In this document: piece after piece, positions 23,983-33,189 of the stretch
Layout: the number at the start of each line of letters is the position of its first letter
Numbering within the stretch: position 1 is the first letter of the stretch
Assembly: GCA_947253885.1 (NCBI GenBank)
Contig: CAMYAO010000003.1
Coordinates: forward strand, 70,185-134,184
Length of the DNA stretch: 64,000 nucleotides
Reading direction: 5' to 3'
Source: an uncultured Clostridium sp.
Lineage (GTDB): Bacteria; Bacillota; Clostridia; Lachnospirales; Lachnospiraceae
Made by a program: the position numbers and the translations under genes
The notes under the pieces: generated by a model
Database searches by the model: none
Seen by the model: only the letters and a program-made list of their open reading frames with translations
Told to the model about the DNA's origin: nothing

Positions 23983-25914
23983 TTATGCGACCTGCGCATC
24001 TTCTGTCTTATTTTTTCTTAAAATTGCCAGTAACAATGCACCTACGATACTTCCAGCCGCCAATGCGATCAAATAAAATACCGGATGTCCCACTACCGGA
24101 AATACAAAAATTCCGCCGTGAGGTGCTCTCAAGGTACAATCAAATGCCATAGACAATCCACCGGCTACCGCAGAACCGGCAATACAGCTTGGAATTACAC
24201 GAACCGGATCGGAGGCTGCAAACGGAATCGCACCTTCTGTAATAAAACAAAGACCTAAAATGTAATTAACCGGTGCCGATTTTCTCTCAGAAGCTGTAAA
24301 CTTCTTAGGGAACAAGGTAGAGCACAATGCAATTGCAATCGGAGGTACCATACCGCCGATCATAACAGCTGCCATGACATTAAAGTTTCCGCTGGCAATA
24401 GATGCCGTACCAAACAGATATGCCGCCTTATTGAAAGGACCTCCCATATCCACACTCATCAATCCGGCTACTACGATTCCCAATAAAATAGCGCTGGTTC
24501 CACCCATTGACTTTAATCCACTGGTAATACCGCTATTGATCACTGCCATAATCGGATTTACCAAAAACATAAACATTCCCATCAGGAAAATACCTGCTAA
24601 CGGATAAATCAAAATAGGACGTAAGCCTTGTAAAGACTGCGGCATATTCTTCGTGATCTTACGTAAAAAAACCACAATATATCCTGCCACAAAACCTGCC
24701 AGCAATGCACCTAAAAATCCTGCTGAAATGGATTTGTCCGGATTCAATTCCCAAAAATTAACACCCTTTAATGCCAGATAACCACCTACAACACCGACTG
24801 CCAATCCTGCACGATCTGCAATGGAATATGCAATATAACCTGCTAAAATCGGTAACATAAAGGAGAATGCAGCTCCACCGATAGAATTAAATACATGGGC
24901 TGCCGGAAGGTTGCTTCCGAAATTGCTCGGATTGATCGCATAATTGTCCAGTAAAAAGGACAACGCAATCAAAATACCTCCGCCTACGACAAACGGAAGC
25001 ATATGGCTGACACCGTTCATCAAATGTTTATAGAACTGTCGACCGATACTTTCTCCTTCTTCACCGGAAGATGCCTGAGTATTTCCATCCTCTTCCACAT
25101 GTACCGGCGCATCTCCTGCCAAGATTCGGTCAATTAACTCTTCCGGTTTATGAATACCGTCCTGCACCTTGGTAATAATTGTTTTCTTACCGTTAAAGCG
25201 AGCCGTATTTACTTTTTTATCTGCTGCAACAATAATGCCGTCGCATGCTTCAATCTCTTCCGATGTCAGAGTATTTTTAATCCCTTCACTGCCGTTTGTC
25301 TCTACTTTAATACGAATTCCCTTTTTCTCTGCCGCTTTTTCTAATGCTTCTGCCGCCATATAGGTATGTGCGATACCGGTCGGGCAAGCAGTTACCGCTA
25401 AAATGCGGATCACGTCTGAAAAGTTCTCTTCCTCTTTCTTAACAGCCTCTTCCGGATATTTTTCATCTTCCTGTTCCGTTACAATCTTTAAAAACTCTTC
25501 TGCTGAATCCGCTGCTCTTAAACGATCACAAAAATCCGGATCCATCAGCATTACCATCATCCTGGATAAGATCTGCAGATGTTCCTCACCGCCTTCCGGA
25601 GCGGCAATCATGAAAAACAGATCTGACGGCTGACCATCCATTGCCTGATAATCAATTCCCTTTGTCAGTGTCATTGCAGCCAATCCGGCTCCGTTTACCG
25701 CACTTGTTTTAGCATGAGGAACTGCAATTCCCGCCTCAATTGCCGTAGAGGACTGTTCCTCTCTTGCTAAAATTGCCTTTTTATATTCTTCTCTGTTCTT
25801 TAAATGTCCGCCTGCATCCTGCAACTCAATCAGCTTATCAATTGCAGCTTCTTTATCTGCAACGCCGATGTGAAGTTCAATGCTTTCCGGACGGAGTAAA
25901 TCTTTTATTCTCAT
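23983..25914 (-). CDS. fruA: PTS fructose transporter subunit IIABC
   Basis: Imports fructose and phosphorylates it to fructose 1-phosphate. With the start at the ATG 25912-25914 (after GAGGAGG), the product is 643 residues: EIIA with H67 in GIAVPHAKT, EIIB with C177 in AVTACPTGIAHTYMAAEAL, an acidic linker, and a membrane EIIC of about eight or more helices (MLPFVVGGGILIALSFLLD, MGGPFNKAAYLFGTASIA). A longer frame to 25962 lacks a good start. It is the last fru gene, after fruK. Confidence 0.95.
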   Translation of the reverse strand: MRIKDLLRPESIELHIGVADKEAAIDKLIELQDAGGHLKNREEYKKAILAREEQSSTAIEAGIAVPHAKTSAVNGAGLAAMTLTKGIDYQAMDGQPSDLFFMIAAPEGGEEHLQILSRMMVMLMDPDFCDRLRAADSAEEFLKIVTEQEDEKYPEEAVKKEEENFSDVIRILAVTACPTGIAHTYMAAEALEKAAEKKGIRIKVETNGSEGIKNTLTSEEIEACDGIIVAADKKVNTARFNGKKTIITKVQDGIHKPEELIDRILAGDAPVHVEEDGNTQASSGEEGESIGRQFYKHLMNGVSHMLPFVVGGGILIALSFLLDNYAINPSNFGSNLPAAHVFNSIGGAAFSFMLPILAGYIAYSIADRAGLAVGVVGGYLALKGVNFWELNPDKSISAGFLGALLAGFVAGYIVVFLRKITKNMPQSLQGLRPILIYPLAGIFLMGMFMFLVNPIMAVINSGITSGLKSMGGTSAILLGIVVAGLMSVDMGGPFNKAAYLFGTASIASGNFNVMAAVMIGGMVPPIAIALCSTLFPKKFTASERKSAPVNYILGLCFITEGAIPFAASDPVRVIPSCIAGSAVAGGLSMAFDCTLRAPHGGIFVFPVVGHPVFYLIALAAGSIVGALLLAILRKNKTEDAQVA

Positions 25915-25972
25915 ACTTCCTCCTCGGCATAAATTGCCTCTTTCTCTTGTTTTATAGTTCAATTGTTATATC

Positions 25973-26881
25973 TTATGCAATCGTCTGATACAATTTCATA
26001 ATCTGTTCTTTCTTTGCAAGTCCTACCGAAAATGCGGTAGCACCCCCCGCTGCAGTTCCGAGCTTCAGGGCATGCGTATAATCCCCTGTCTCCAGATAAC
26101 CTGCCAGAAATCCCGCCACCATAGAATCTCCTGCTCCGACGGAATTTTTAACGGTTCCTTTACATGGAAGCTGCTTTGTCACATTTCCATTTTCATCTAC
26201 CAATATAGCCCCGTCTCCTGCCATGGAAATCAGAACATTGCGGGCTCCCATCCTTTGAAGCTCTTTGGCATGCAAAACAATTTCTTCTTCTGTCTGCAAT
26301 GTTTTGTGAAATAATTCTCCTAATTCCAAATTATTCGGTTTTATCAAAAACGGATGATAGGAAATCACTTTTTTCAGGCGCTCTCCGGTCGTATCTACAA
26401 CTGTCAGCACTTTTCGGTGATCCAATTGTTTTAACATCTGCTCATAAATATCATCCGGGAGAGACGACGGAATACTGCCTGCCAGAACCAGAATATCGCC
26501 TTCTTTGAGCCTGCGTATCTGATGCATCAGTTCCTGCTTTGCCGTTTCTGAAATCTCCGGACCATTTCCGTTGATCTCACTTTCTTCCTTCCCTTTTACC
26601 TTTATATTAATACGGGTCATTCCCTCTGATAAATGGATAAAATCATGCGAAATCCCCTGTGCATCCAATCCGGTTTCCAATGCGGTCCCGGTAAAACCCG
26701 CTACAAATCCGAGTGCCACCGTATCGATTTCGAGATTGTGCAATATGGTACTGACATTGATACCTTTTCCTCCAAATACGATTTCCTCTCTTATCGCACG
26801 ATTAATACTTCCGGGAATCAGTCCCCCTTCAACATTTACAACATAATCCAATGCAGGATTCAGTGTTGCTGTATAGATCAT
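25973..26881 (-). CDS. fruK: 1-phosphofructokinase (PfkB family)
   Basis: Phosphorylates fructose 1-phosphate to fructose 1,6-bisphosphate. The 302-residue product starts MIYTATLNPALDYVVNVEG and carries the two PfkB signatures, GGKGINVSTILHNL near residue 38 and the C-terminal GTVKNSVGAGDSMVAGFLAG with the catalytic aspartate. It overlaps fruR by four bases, confirming one transcript. Confidence 0.94.
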   Translation of the reverse strand: MIYTATLNPALDYVVNVEGGLIPGSINRAIREEIVFGGKGINVSTILHNLEIDTVALGFVAGFTGTALETGLDAQGISHDFIHLSEGMTRINIKVKGKEESEINGNGPEISETAKQELMHQIRRLKEGDILVLAGSIPSSLPDDIYEQMLKQLDHRKVLTVVDTTGERLKKVISYHPFLIKPNNLELGELFHKTLQTEEEIVLHAKELQRMGARNVLISMAGDGAILVDENGNVTKQLPCKGTVKNSVGAGDSMVAGFLAGYLETGDYTHALKLGTAAGGATAFSVGLAKKEQIMKLYQTIA

Positions 26882-27630
26882 TCCTTTGCCACCTCCTTAA
26901 TAACTGTTTTTTTCGCAAGTGCGAGATCCGACAAATAATCGGTGATAATACAGACTTTTTCCAATTCCGCAAAACTGGTAGAGTATACTTTCCGAAATTT
27001 AGTGTGATCCGCCAACGCATAGCTCAGATAAGCCTGCTGTACGGCTGCAATCTTTACCTGCGCTTCTTCCGGATCCGGAGTAGTCAGTCCCTGAGCCGCC
27101 GTGATTCCGTTTACTCCCATGAACGCTTTCGTAAAATTATACTTTCGAATCGCATGAACCGCCTCAACTCCTACCATTGCTCCGGTAGTCTGACGCACCA
27201 TACCGCCTGTAACATATACTCTGCAACCGTTCTGACTTAATACGCCAGCATGCTGAAGTCCGTTGGTAATAAAAATAGTCCTTGGATTGGACAGATGTGC
27301 CACCAATTGAAGCGTGGAAGTACCTGCATCTATATAGACCACGTCATCGGAATAGATCAGGGAGGCCGCATATTCTCCGATTGCATGCTTTTCCTCAATA
27401 TTAAGATATTCCTTTGTTCCCATATCTCTTTCTATACTGGAAAACTCTCCCATAATAGAAGTGGCGCCTCCGCGAACCTTATTCAGCTTCCCGATTTTAT
27501 CCAGACTGGTCAGATCTCTGCGAATAGTGGATTCCGATATATCCAGTTCTTTAGACAGTTCCAACACGGTCACTGCGTTTCTCTGATTTACCAGAGACAG
27601 AATCAGTCCATGACGTTCTTCTGTTAACAT
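26878..27630 (-). CDS. fruR: DeoR-family regulator of the fru operon
   Basis: A 250-residue DeoR-type repressor. The N-terminal winged helix reads EERHGLILSLVNQRNAVTVL and ELDISESTIRRDLTSLDKIG; the C-terminal sugar-phosphate-binding domain has VYIDAGTSTLQLVAHL and KAFMGVNGITAAQGLTTPD. It is the first gene of the fructose operon, and a phased repeat array covers its promoter, so autorepression relieved by fructose 1-phosphate is likely. Confidence 0.9.
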   Translation of the reverse strand: MLTEERHGLILSLVNQRNAVTVLELSKELDISESTIRRDLTSLDKIGKLNKVRGGATSIMGEFSSIERDMGTKEYLNIEEKHAIGEYAASLIYSDDVVYIDAGTSTLQLVAHLSNPRTIFITNGLQHAGVLSQNGCRVYVTGGMVRQTTGAMVGVEAVHAIRKYNFTKAFMGVNGITAAQGLTTPDPEEAQVKIAAVQQAYLSYALADHTKFRKVYSTSFAELEKVCIITDYLSDLALAKKTVIKEVAKE

Positions 27631-27678
27631 CTGTCACTCCTTTCACCTTTTTCGTCTATTTCATTTCTCTTTAATCAC

Positions 27679-27707
27679 AATATATCATCATTTTTGATCA
27701 TTTGCAA
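27679..27707 (-). promoter_or_regulatory. fruR-fruK-fruA promoter
   Basis: On the minus strand TTGCAA (27702-27707) and TATATT (27679-27684) are spaced by exactly 17 bases. Two units of the repeat array fall within the spacer and -35, so a bound repressor would block polymerase. Confidence 0.65.
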
Positions 27708-27731
27708 TCATTTTCTTTCATTTTTGGTCAT
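27688..27731. repeat. Five TCATTT units phased every 10 bp, probable FruR operator
   Basis: Units start at 27688, 27698, 27708, 27718 and 27728 (the last reads TCATG). The constant part is TCATTT and the four following bases vary. The period equals one helical turn, so all units face the same side of the DNA. The array overlaps the fruR promoter. DeoR-family repressors often bind short direct repeats spaced this way. Confidence 0.7.
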
Positions 27732-27838
27732 GTTATTTTTCTATTAAAACTTCTAAATATTGTGTGAATAATCTATAACAATATCAGATTTTTTTCAGTT
27801 CCTATGGTAAAATAGCAGAGATAACAGGAGGAACGATT

Positions 27839-28456
27839 ATGCAAGCACAAATATCCCCTTATGGAAAAGAAGAAGTTCTGTTTTATGAAGAACATCTGTA
27901 TTCTATGGAACAGACTATGCAGACTGTCATTGATTATATAGGAGTCGTAAAGTCGAATATCGGTCAGGATATCGGTCACGACCCAATCGAACATATCAAG
28001 GCCCGTATCAAATCCGCCTCCAGCATGAAAGATAAGCTGGTACGTAAGGAACTGGAGCCTACGATCGAACATGCATTAAAGATCATTAAAGATTCTATCG
28101 GAATCCGTATTGTATGTACGTTTATCAGTGATGTTTATGAATGTGCCAGGTTACTGGAGGATCTGTCCGGATTTACTGTTGTGGAGGTCAAGGACTATAT
28201 TCGTGATCCGAAACCGAACGGATATAGAAGTTACCATATGATATTGCGTCAGCAATTTACCGGATATCACGTCGAAATCCAGCTTAGGACGATTGCAATG
28301 GACTGCTGGGCGGCTCTGGAACACCAGATGAAATATAAGAAAAAGATTTCCAATGAAAAATTGTTAGAAAAAGAATTGAAACGCTGTGCGGATGAAATGG
28401 CAAGTACGGACCTGTCATTAGAAGCTATGCGTGATCTGATTCAAATGGAGGAATAA
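27839..28456 (+). CDS. Small alarmone synthetase (GTP pyrophosphokinase, RelQ-like)
   Basis: A 205-residue synthetase-only member of the RelA/SpoT family, making (p)ppGpp from ATP and GTP/GDP. Visible motifs: RIKSASSMKDKLVRK (ATP and substrate binding), DSIGIRIVC, the G-loop KDYIRDPKPNGYRSYHMI, and EIQLRTIAMDCWAALEHQM with the catalytic glutamate. There is no hydrolase or TGS domain. GGAGGAACG precedes the ATG. Its stop directly abuts the response-regulator ATG, so it heads a three-gene operon. Confidence 0.93.
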   Translation: MQAQISPYGKEEVLFYEEHLYSMEQTMQTVIDYIGVVKSNIGQDIGHDPIEHIKARIKSASSMKDKLVRKELEPTIEHALKIIKDSIGIRIVCTFISDVYECARLLEDLSGFTVVEVKDYIRDPKPNGYRSYHMILRQQFTGYHVEIQLRTIAMDCWAALEHQMKYKKKISNEKLLEKELKRCADEMASTDLSLEAMRDLIQMEE

Positions 28457-29134
28457 ATGAAACTACTATTAGCAGAAGATGAAGAAGCATTGGCAAGACC
28501 GCTGATCACCATTTTGCAACACAGCGGTTATGAAGTGGAACATGCCAATAACGGAGAAACGGCACTCGCAATGATTTCTGCCAAATCCTATGACGGTGTC
28601 ATTATGGATATAATGATGCCCAAACTCTCGGGTATCGAAGTTCTCACCACCCTGAGATCTTCCAAGAATTTCATTCCGGTATTGCTGTTAACTGCCAAAG
28701 GCGAAGTGGAAGACCGTGTAAACGGATTGGATGCAGGAGCAAATGACTACCTGACAAAGCCGTTTGCAATGAACGAACTTTTAGCTCGTGTCCGTGCCAT
28801 GCTTCGAACGGCAGAGCGGAGTACAAAATCCGTTCTGGAATATCAGAACATTGTCTTAGATCTCTCTTCCTATGAATTAAAGGGACCAAGTTCCAGTATT
28901 CGACTGTGTAAAGAAGAATCCGAGATGCTCGGACTGCTGATTCAACAGTCAGACAGTCCCATTGACAGTTCCTCACTGCTGCAGAAAGTCTGGACAGAGG
29001 ATCCCGACTCCGATTCCGATACGACCGATATTTATGCCTCCTATCTGAAAAAGAAGTTGGATTCCGTCCATGCTACCTTTACCATACTTTCAGATAACAC
29101 AACCTACCGTTTAGAGGATAAGACTCATGATTGA
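28457..29134 (+). CDS. OmpR-like response regulator
   Basis: A 225-residue regulator. The receiver domain has the acidic pair E7/D8, the phosphorylation site D51 in DGVIMDIMMPK, and the conserved lysine in DYLTKPF. The C-terminal winged helix is divergent: the usual RGxGY end is replaced by NTTYRLED. It starts immediately after the alarmone synthetase stop and overlaps the kinase gene by eight bases, so all three are co-translated. Confidence 0.9.
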   Translation: MKLLLAEDEEALARPLITILQHSGYEVEHANNGETALAMISAKSYDGVIMDIMMPKLSGIEVLTTLRSSKNFIPVLLLTAKGEVEDRVNGLDAGANDYLTKPFAMNELLARVRAMLRTAERSTKSVLEYQNIVLDLSSYELKGPSSSIRLCKEESEMLGLLIQQSDSPIDSSSLLQKVWTEDPDSDSDTTDIYASYLKKKLDSVHATFTILSDNTTYRLEDKTHD

Positions 29135-30359
29135 TAAAGTTCGTAAAAAATTTATTTTATCCACTATGCTGGCATCTCTGATTGTTATCTTTCTGGTTAT
29201 TCTGGGAGTCAGTACCACGATCTACCGCAATTACACCTTTCAAGCAGATACTCTGCTTTATTACATTGCACAAAATCACGGCAGTTTTCCGGAGGATATC
29301 AATGATGATACCCTAAATAATTCACAAAAACGAATTATCACTGCAGAAACACCGTTCAGTACCCGATATTTTACTGTCACCTATAAAAATGACAGGGCAA
29401 AAGTAGATATTTCCAAAATTTCTACCGTCTCCAAAAATCAGGCGAAGCAGTATACCGACCGGGTTCGCAGGCGGAACAATACTTACGGCACCTATAAATA
29501 TTATCGCTATTTGGTCTACGATATTTCCAAAACGGAGACCATGGTCATCTTTCTGGACTTCTCTATTTCGGCCACTACCTTTTATACCTTGGTACGATAT
29601 GCCTTCCTGATCGGATTTTTCGCCTTTCTCGGTGTATCACTGCTGGTACTTCTGCTTTCCAAAAAGGCAATTCGTCCTATGGAAAAAAACTTTGAGATGC
29701 AAAAACGCTTTATTACAGATGCGGGTCATGAGTTAAAAACGCCCCTCGCTATTATTTCCGCAAATGCCGATGTTTTAGAGCTGGAGCACGGAAAAAATGA
29801 ATGGGTAGACAGTATCCGACAACAAACAGCACATCTCGGGAAGTTGATACGAAATTTACTGACCCTGTCCCGTCTGGATGAAAACGGCATCCGGAACAGT
29901 CTGCAACCGGTTTCCCTTTCTTCTTTATTAAAAGAACAGGTACAGAGTTTTCTTCCTTTGGCAAAAAGCAGGGAATTGAAAATTGAAATTGAACATTTGG
30001 AGGAGATTGTGATTTCCGCAAATCCGGACAGCATGGAAATGCTATTCTCCATACTGCTTGAAAATGCCACAAAATACAGTACCGAGCCTAAGGAACCGAT
30101 TCGTATCTCTATGAAACGCTCCGGCAAATATGCACTGATCTGTATCAGCAATTCCTACGCTCCCGCACTGACTTCCGAGCAGTTAAAACATATTTTTCTC
30201 CGATTCTATCGAACAGATGTCTCCAGAAACAGCAAATCAGGAGGCTATGGCATCGGTTTGTCTATTGCCAAATCGATTACGGAGATGCACAAGGGAAAGA
30301 TCCGTGCCGTCATGCAGAGCGGAGATCGCATCGTATTTAAGATACAATTGCCTGTTTAG
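29127..30359 (+). CDS. Sensor histidine kinase
   Basis: A 410-residue membrane kinase. A helix at about 9-33 and another at about 150-172 enclose an extracellular domain of about 115 residues. The cytoplasmic part has the H-box FITDAGHELKTPLAIISANA, N-box LFSILLENATKYS and G-box SGGYGIGLSIAKSITEMHKG. It partners the overlapping response regulator; the signal is unknown. Confidence 0.93.
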   Translation: MIDKVRKKFILSTMLASLIVIFLVILGVSTTIYRNYTFQADTLLYYIAQNHGSFPEDINDDTLNNSQKRIITAETPFSTRYFTVTYKNDRAKVDISKISTVSKNQAKQYTDRVRRRNNTYGTYKYYRYLVYDISKTETMVIFLDFSISATTFYTLVRYAFLIGFFAFLGVSLLVLLLSKKAIRPMEKNFEMQKRFITDAGHELKTPLAIISANADVLELEHGKNEWVDSIRQQTAHLGKLIRNLLTLSRLDENGIRNSLQPVSLSSLLKEQVQSFLPLAKSRELKIEIEHLEEIVISANPDSMEMLFSILLENATKYSTEPKEPIRISMKRSGKYALICISNSYAPALTSEQLKHIFLRFYRTDVSRNSKSGGYGIGLSIAKSITEMHKGKIRAVMQSGDRIVFKIQLPV

Positions 30360-30411
30360 AGTATGCTTTACTTATTTTATTACCCGATTTATATCGGTCT
30401 AGGAGGATATT

Positions 30412-31701
30412 ATGGATTCCATCAAAGAAATTACAAAAAAAATGAAAATACAAAGTCCTGTTATGGCAGGTATTTCCATCGAAGATAGAAACAAAGCACT
30501 TGATTCCGTAAGGAAAATTCTGTTGCAGCATCAAAATGAGATATTCACAGCCAATCAAAAAGATTTGCTTACCGCTCAAAAAGAAGAGATCGCACCGGCT
30601 GTTCTGAAACGGCTGAAATTTGATGAAGACAAACTGGCAGCTGTCATATCAGGCATCGACAGTCTGATCGGATTGCCGGATCCGATCGGTCAGTTGCTTC
30701 TTGCCCGGGAATTGGATAAAGGACTTACCCTCTATCGTCAGACGTGTCCGATCGGTGTAATAGGTGTAATCTTTGAAGCTCGTCCGGACGCTTTGATTCA
30801 AATATCCACACTCTGCTTAAAAAGCGGAAACTGTGCGATATTGAAGGGTGGAAGTGAAACACTTCATACCAACAAGATTCTATTTCAACTGATCCATTCA
30901 GCCGTTGTTGCCTCTGGTTTACCGGAGCTGTGTCTGTATCAGGCGGAAGCAAGAGAAGAGATTTCGCAGCTTCTGGATTGCCATGAAAGTGTTGATCTGC
31001 TGATTCCGAGAGGATCCAACAGCTTTGTTTCCTATATTATGAATCACACAAAGATTCCGGTTATGGGACATGCTGACGGTATTTGTCATACTTATATCGA
31101 CAAGGACTGTGATATAGACGCCATGCTTCCGGTCGTAGTCGATGCAAAAACACAATATACTGCCGCATGCAACACAACCGAAACACTGCTTGTTCATAAA
31201 GATATTGCAGCGGAATTTCTGCCGAAACTGCAACGTGCCTATAAGGCTGCTCAGGTAGTAATCCGCGGCACAAAAGAAGTACAAAGCTATATTAGCTGTG
31301 AGCCCGCATCCGATAAAGACTTTTCTACGGAATATTTGAGTCTTATGATCTCTGTAAAAATCGTAAAGTCTTTGGAAGAAGCTATTTTGCATATTAATAC
31401 CTACGGTTCTCACCACACAGATGCCATTTTGACTAAAAATAAAGAATCCGCTCTCCGCTTTATGGAATTAGTGGATTCTGCCGGTGTATATCACAACTGC
31501 TCCACCAGATTTGCAGACGGTTTTCGATACGGCTTCGGTGCCGAAGTAGGTATCAGCACCGGTAAGCTTCATGCAAGGGGACCGGTCGGTCTGGACGGAC
31601 TTGTCACTTACAAGTATAAATTATTCGGTCATGGTCAAATTGTTGCCGATTATGCCTCCGGAAAATCTGAATTTCATTTCAAAGACCTTCCGTTAGACTG
31701 A
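30412..31701 (+). CDS. proA: Glutamate-5-semialdehyde dehydrogenase
   Basis: Reduces gamma-glutamyl phosphate to the semialdehyde in proline synthesis. The 429-residue product has family length, with the motifs GVIGVIFEARPDALIQISTL, LKSGNCAILKGGSE and the catalytic cysteine in YTAACNTTETLLVH, and ends with the typical GPVGLDGLVTYKYKLFGHGQ. No proB lies next to it in this window, unlike many proBA operons. GGAGGAT precedes the ATG. Confidence 0.95.
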   Translation: MDSIKEITKKMKIQSPVMAGISIEDRNKALDSVRKILLQHQNEIFTANQKDLLTAQKEEIAPAVLKRLKFDEDKLAAVISGIDSLIGLPDPIGQLLLARELDKGLTLYRQTCPIGVIGVIFEARPDALIQISTLCLKSGNCAILKGGSETLHTNKILFQLIHSAVVASGLPELCLYQAEAREEISQLLDCHESVDLLIPRGSNSFVSYIMNHTKIPVMGHADGICHTYIDKDCDIDAMLPVVVDAKTQYTAACNTTETLLVHKDIAAEFLPKLQRAYKAAQVVIRGTKEVQSYISCEPASDKDFSTEYLSLMISVKIVKSLEEAILHINTYGSHHTDAILTKNKESALRFMELVDSAGVYHNCSTRFADGFRYGFGAEVGISTGKLHARGPVGLDGLVTYKYKLFGHGQIVADYASGKSEFHFKDLPLD

Positions 31702-31772
31702 TTTTACATTTCAGTTAGATGATGCTATCATAAAGAGGCACTAGGAAATTGTGATAGAAAAGGAGCAACTCT

Positions 31773-32021
31773 ATGCAAAAATACACATTAAAGATTGACG
31801 GTATGTCTTGTGGAATGTGTGAAAGCCACGTCAATGACACAATCCGAAATCATTTTAAAGTAAAAAAAGTAAAATCCTCCGCTTCCAAAGGAGAAACTCT
31901 TATTTTAGCAGAGGATCTTGAGGAGTCCGCAGTCAAAGCCGCATTAGATCCTACCGGCTACCGCCTGCTGTCTTTTCATAGTGAGCCTTATGTAAAAAAA
32001 GGATTGTTCGGAGGATTTTAA
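31773..32021 (+). CDS. Heavy-metal-associated (HMA) domain protein
   Basis: An 82-residue single HMA domain, of the type that carries copper(I) to a P-type ATPase. The metal-binding motif is GMSCGMCESHV (CxxC) at residues 10-20. The C-terminal tail YVKKGLFGGF is a common ending in such Clostridia proteins. No copper ATPase or CsoR gene is adjacent, so it stands alone. AAAGGAGC precedes the ATG. Confidence 0.88.
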   Translation: MQKYTLKIDGMSCGMCESHVNDTIRNHFKVKKVKSSASKGETLILAEDLEESAVKAALDPTGYRLLSFHSEPYVKKGLFGGF

Positions 32022-32034
32022 TTCTTTCCTGATC

Positions 32035-32083
32035 ATAAAAAAACAGAGTAAACATATTGTACGATATGTTTGCTCTGTTTTTT
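32035..32083. terminator. Bidirectional terminator after the HMA gene
   Basis: ACAGAG-T-AAACATAT (32043-32057) pairs with ATATGTTT-G-CTCTGT (32064-32078), one mismatch in about 15 bp, flanked by an A-run and a T-run. It separates the HMA gene (plus) from a converging gene (minus). Confidence 0.82.
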
Positions 32084-32423
32084 ACTTCGGCTCTCCCTCT
32101 TGAATATAGCCATTTTCCTTGATCTGAAAATACCGTACACCTTTTTCTGTACGAAGATTTACAGTCAATGCCTTCTCATAGACAAGATATCCTACATTGA
32201 TTACAAGAAGATCCTCTTTACCTGCAATCTCTCTGACACAGGGACTCAGGTAGGAAAAAATCTGCGATCTGAGCAGTGGATAATTTCCCTGTACAGCTGC
32301 CGACTTTCCCTTCTCTATCAATTCATACCCCAATCCCGGTCTCGTATTCGATACCAGTTCCTTTACACAGTCATAGATTCCGAATGCTGCTACCAGCTGA
32401 ATCTCTGTTACCTCTATCTGCAT
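32082..32423 (-). CDS. Hypothetical protein, 113 aa
   Basis: I do not recognise this protein. It is small and mixed alpha/beta (MQIEVTEIQLVAAFGIYDCV, later EDLLVINVGYLVYEKALTVN), with no signal peptide or membrane segment. I start it at the ATG 32421-32423 because AAAGGAG lies seven bases upstream; a longer frame would overlap the preceding regulator gene. It lies 34 bases after that regulator and is probably co-transcribed with it. Confidence 0.6.
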   Translation of the reverse strand: MQIEVTEIQLVAAFGIYDCVKELVSNTRPGLGYELIEKGKSAAVQGNYPLLRSQIFSYLSPCVREIAGKEDLLVINVGYLVYEKALTVNLRTEKGVRYFQIKENGYIQEGEPK

Positions 32424-32457
32424 ATATGCTCCTTTGTGCTCCGGTATATCACTTTGT

Positions 32458-33072
32458 TTATTCATCCTTTGTCAGCACTTTTTTCTGCCAACTCCGTTTC
32501 CCACATTTCGGGCATACCATATACCTCGTTCTCCCGGTATGAGCAGCAAATAATACCTGTTTATAAGAAGGGACATACTGATGGTGACAACACCCGCATT
32601 CATAATATCCCGCTTTTTGTTCGATTTGTATGCAAAAGACCAATCCGATTATAAAAATACCGGCACCGAACAGAATCAAACTGATACGAGCAACTGTCGG
32701 CATCTGTATCAGGCTTGCCGAAAAAATCAAAACAATAAAAGAAACGGTTGCCATATAGCCTATTACCATTTCCATGGTAAGAAGCTTTTTTGCATACTCT
32801 TCATTTGCTTTTTTCAATTTCAGCATGTTTTCTTCCGCATATTTATCATAAGACTCTACTATAATCTTTTCACCTGATAACAGTTCATTTACATTGATAT
32901 TAAGACATTTGCACAGTTCCAACATAATTCCGGAATCCGGTAACGACTTTCCTGTCTCCCACTTCGATACAGCTCTGTCTGTAATCCCGAACCGTTCCGC
33001 AAGCTCTGCCTGTGTCATGCCCTGTTCTTTTCTACAGGATGCGATAAATTTTCCGATCTTACCCATATTCAT
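32458..33072 (-). CDS. XRE-type regulator with two membrane helices and a zinc ribbon
   Basis: A 204-residue protein with an unusual layout. Residues 4-65 are a Cro/CI helix-turn-helix (FIASCRKEQGMTQAELAERF, GITDRAVSKWETGKSLPD). Two hydrophobic segments follow at about 100-120 and 128-148. The end holds cysteine pairs (YECGCCHHQY and CPKCGKRSW) that look like a zinc ribbon. DNA-binding and membrane parts in one chain suggest a membrane-tethered regulator responding to an envelope or metal signal; the target is unknown. Confidence 0.8.
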   Translation of the reverse strand: MNMGKIGKFIASCRKEQGMTQAELAERFGITDRAVSKWETGKSLPDSGIMLELCKCLNINVNELLSGEKIIVESYDKYAEENMLKLKKANEEYAKKLLTMEMVIGYMATVSFIVLIFSASLIQMPTVARISLILFGAGIFIIGLVFCIQIEQKAGYYECGCCHHQYVPSYKQVLFAAHTGRTRYMVCPKCGKRSWQKKVLTKDE

Positions 33073-33189
33073 AACGAATGCCTCTCTTTCTGTTTCTTAA
33101 ACTATAGCAGACAATCGCCTGATATTGTACAAACCGTAGGTTGAGTCGAAAAATACACAAAACATAGTTCCTTGTCTTGTCAATCGAAC

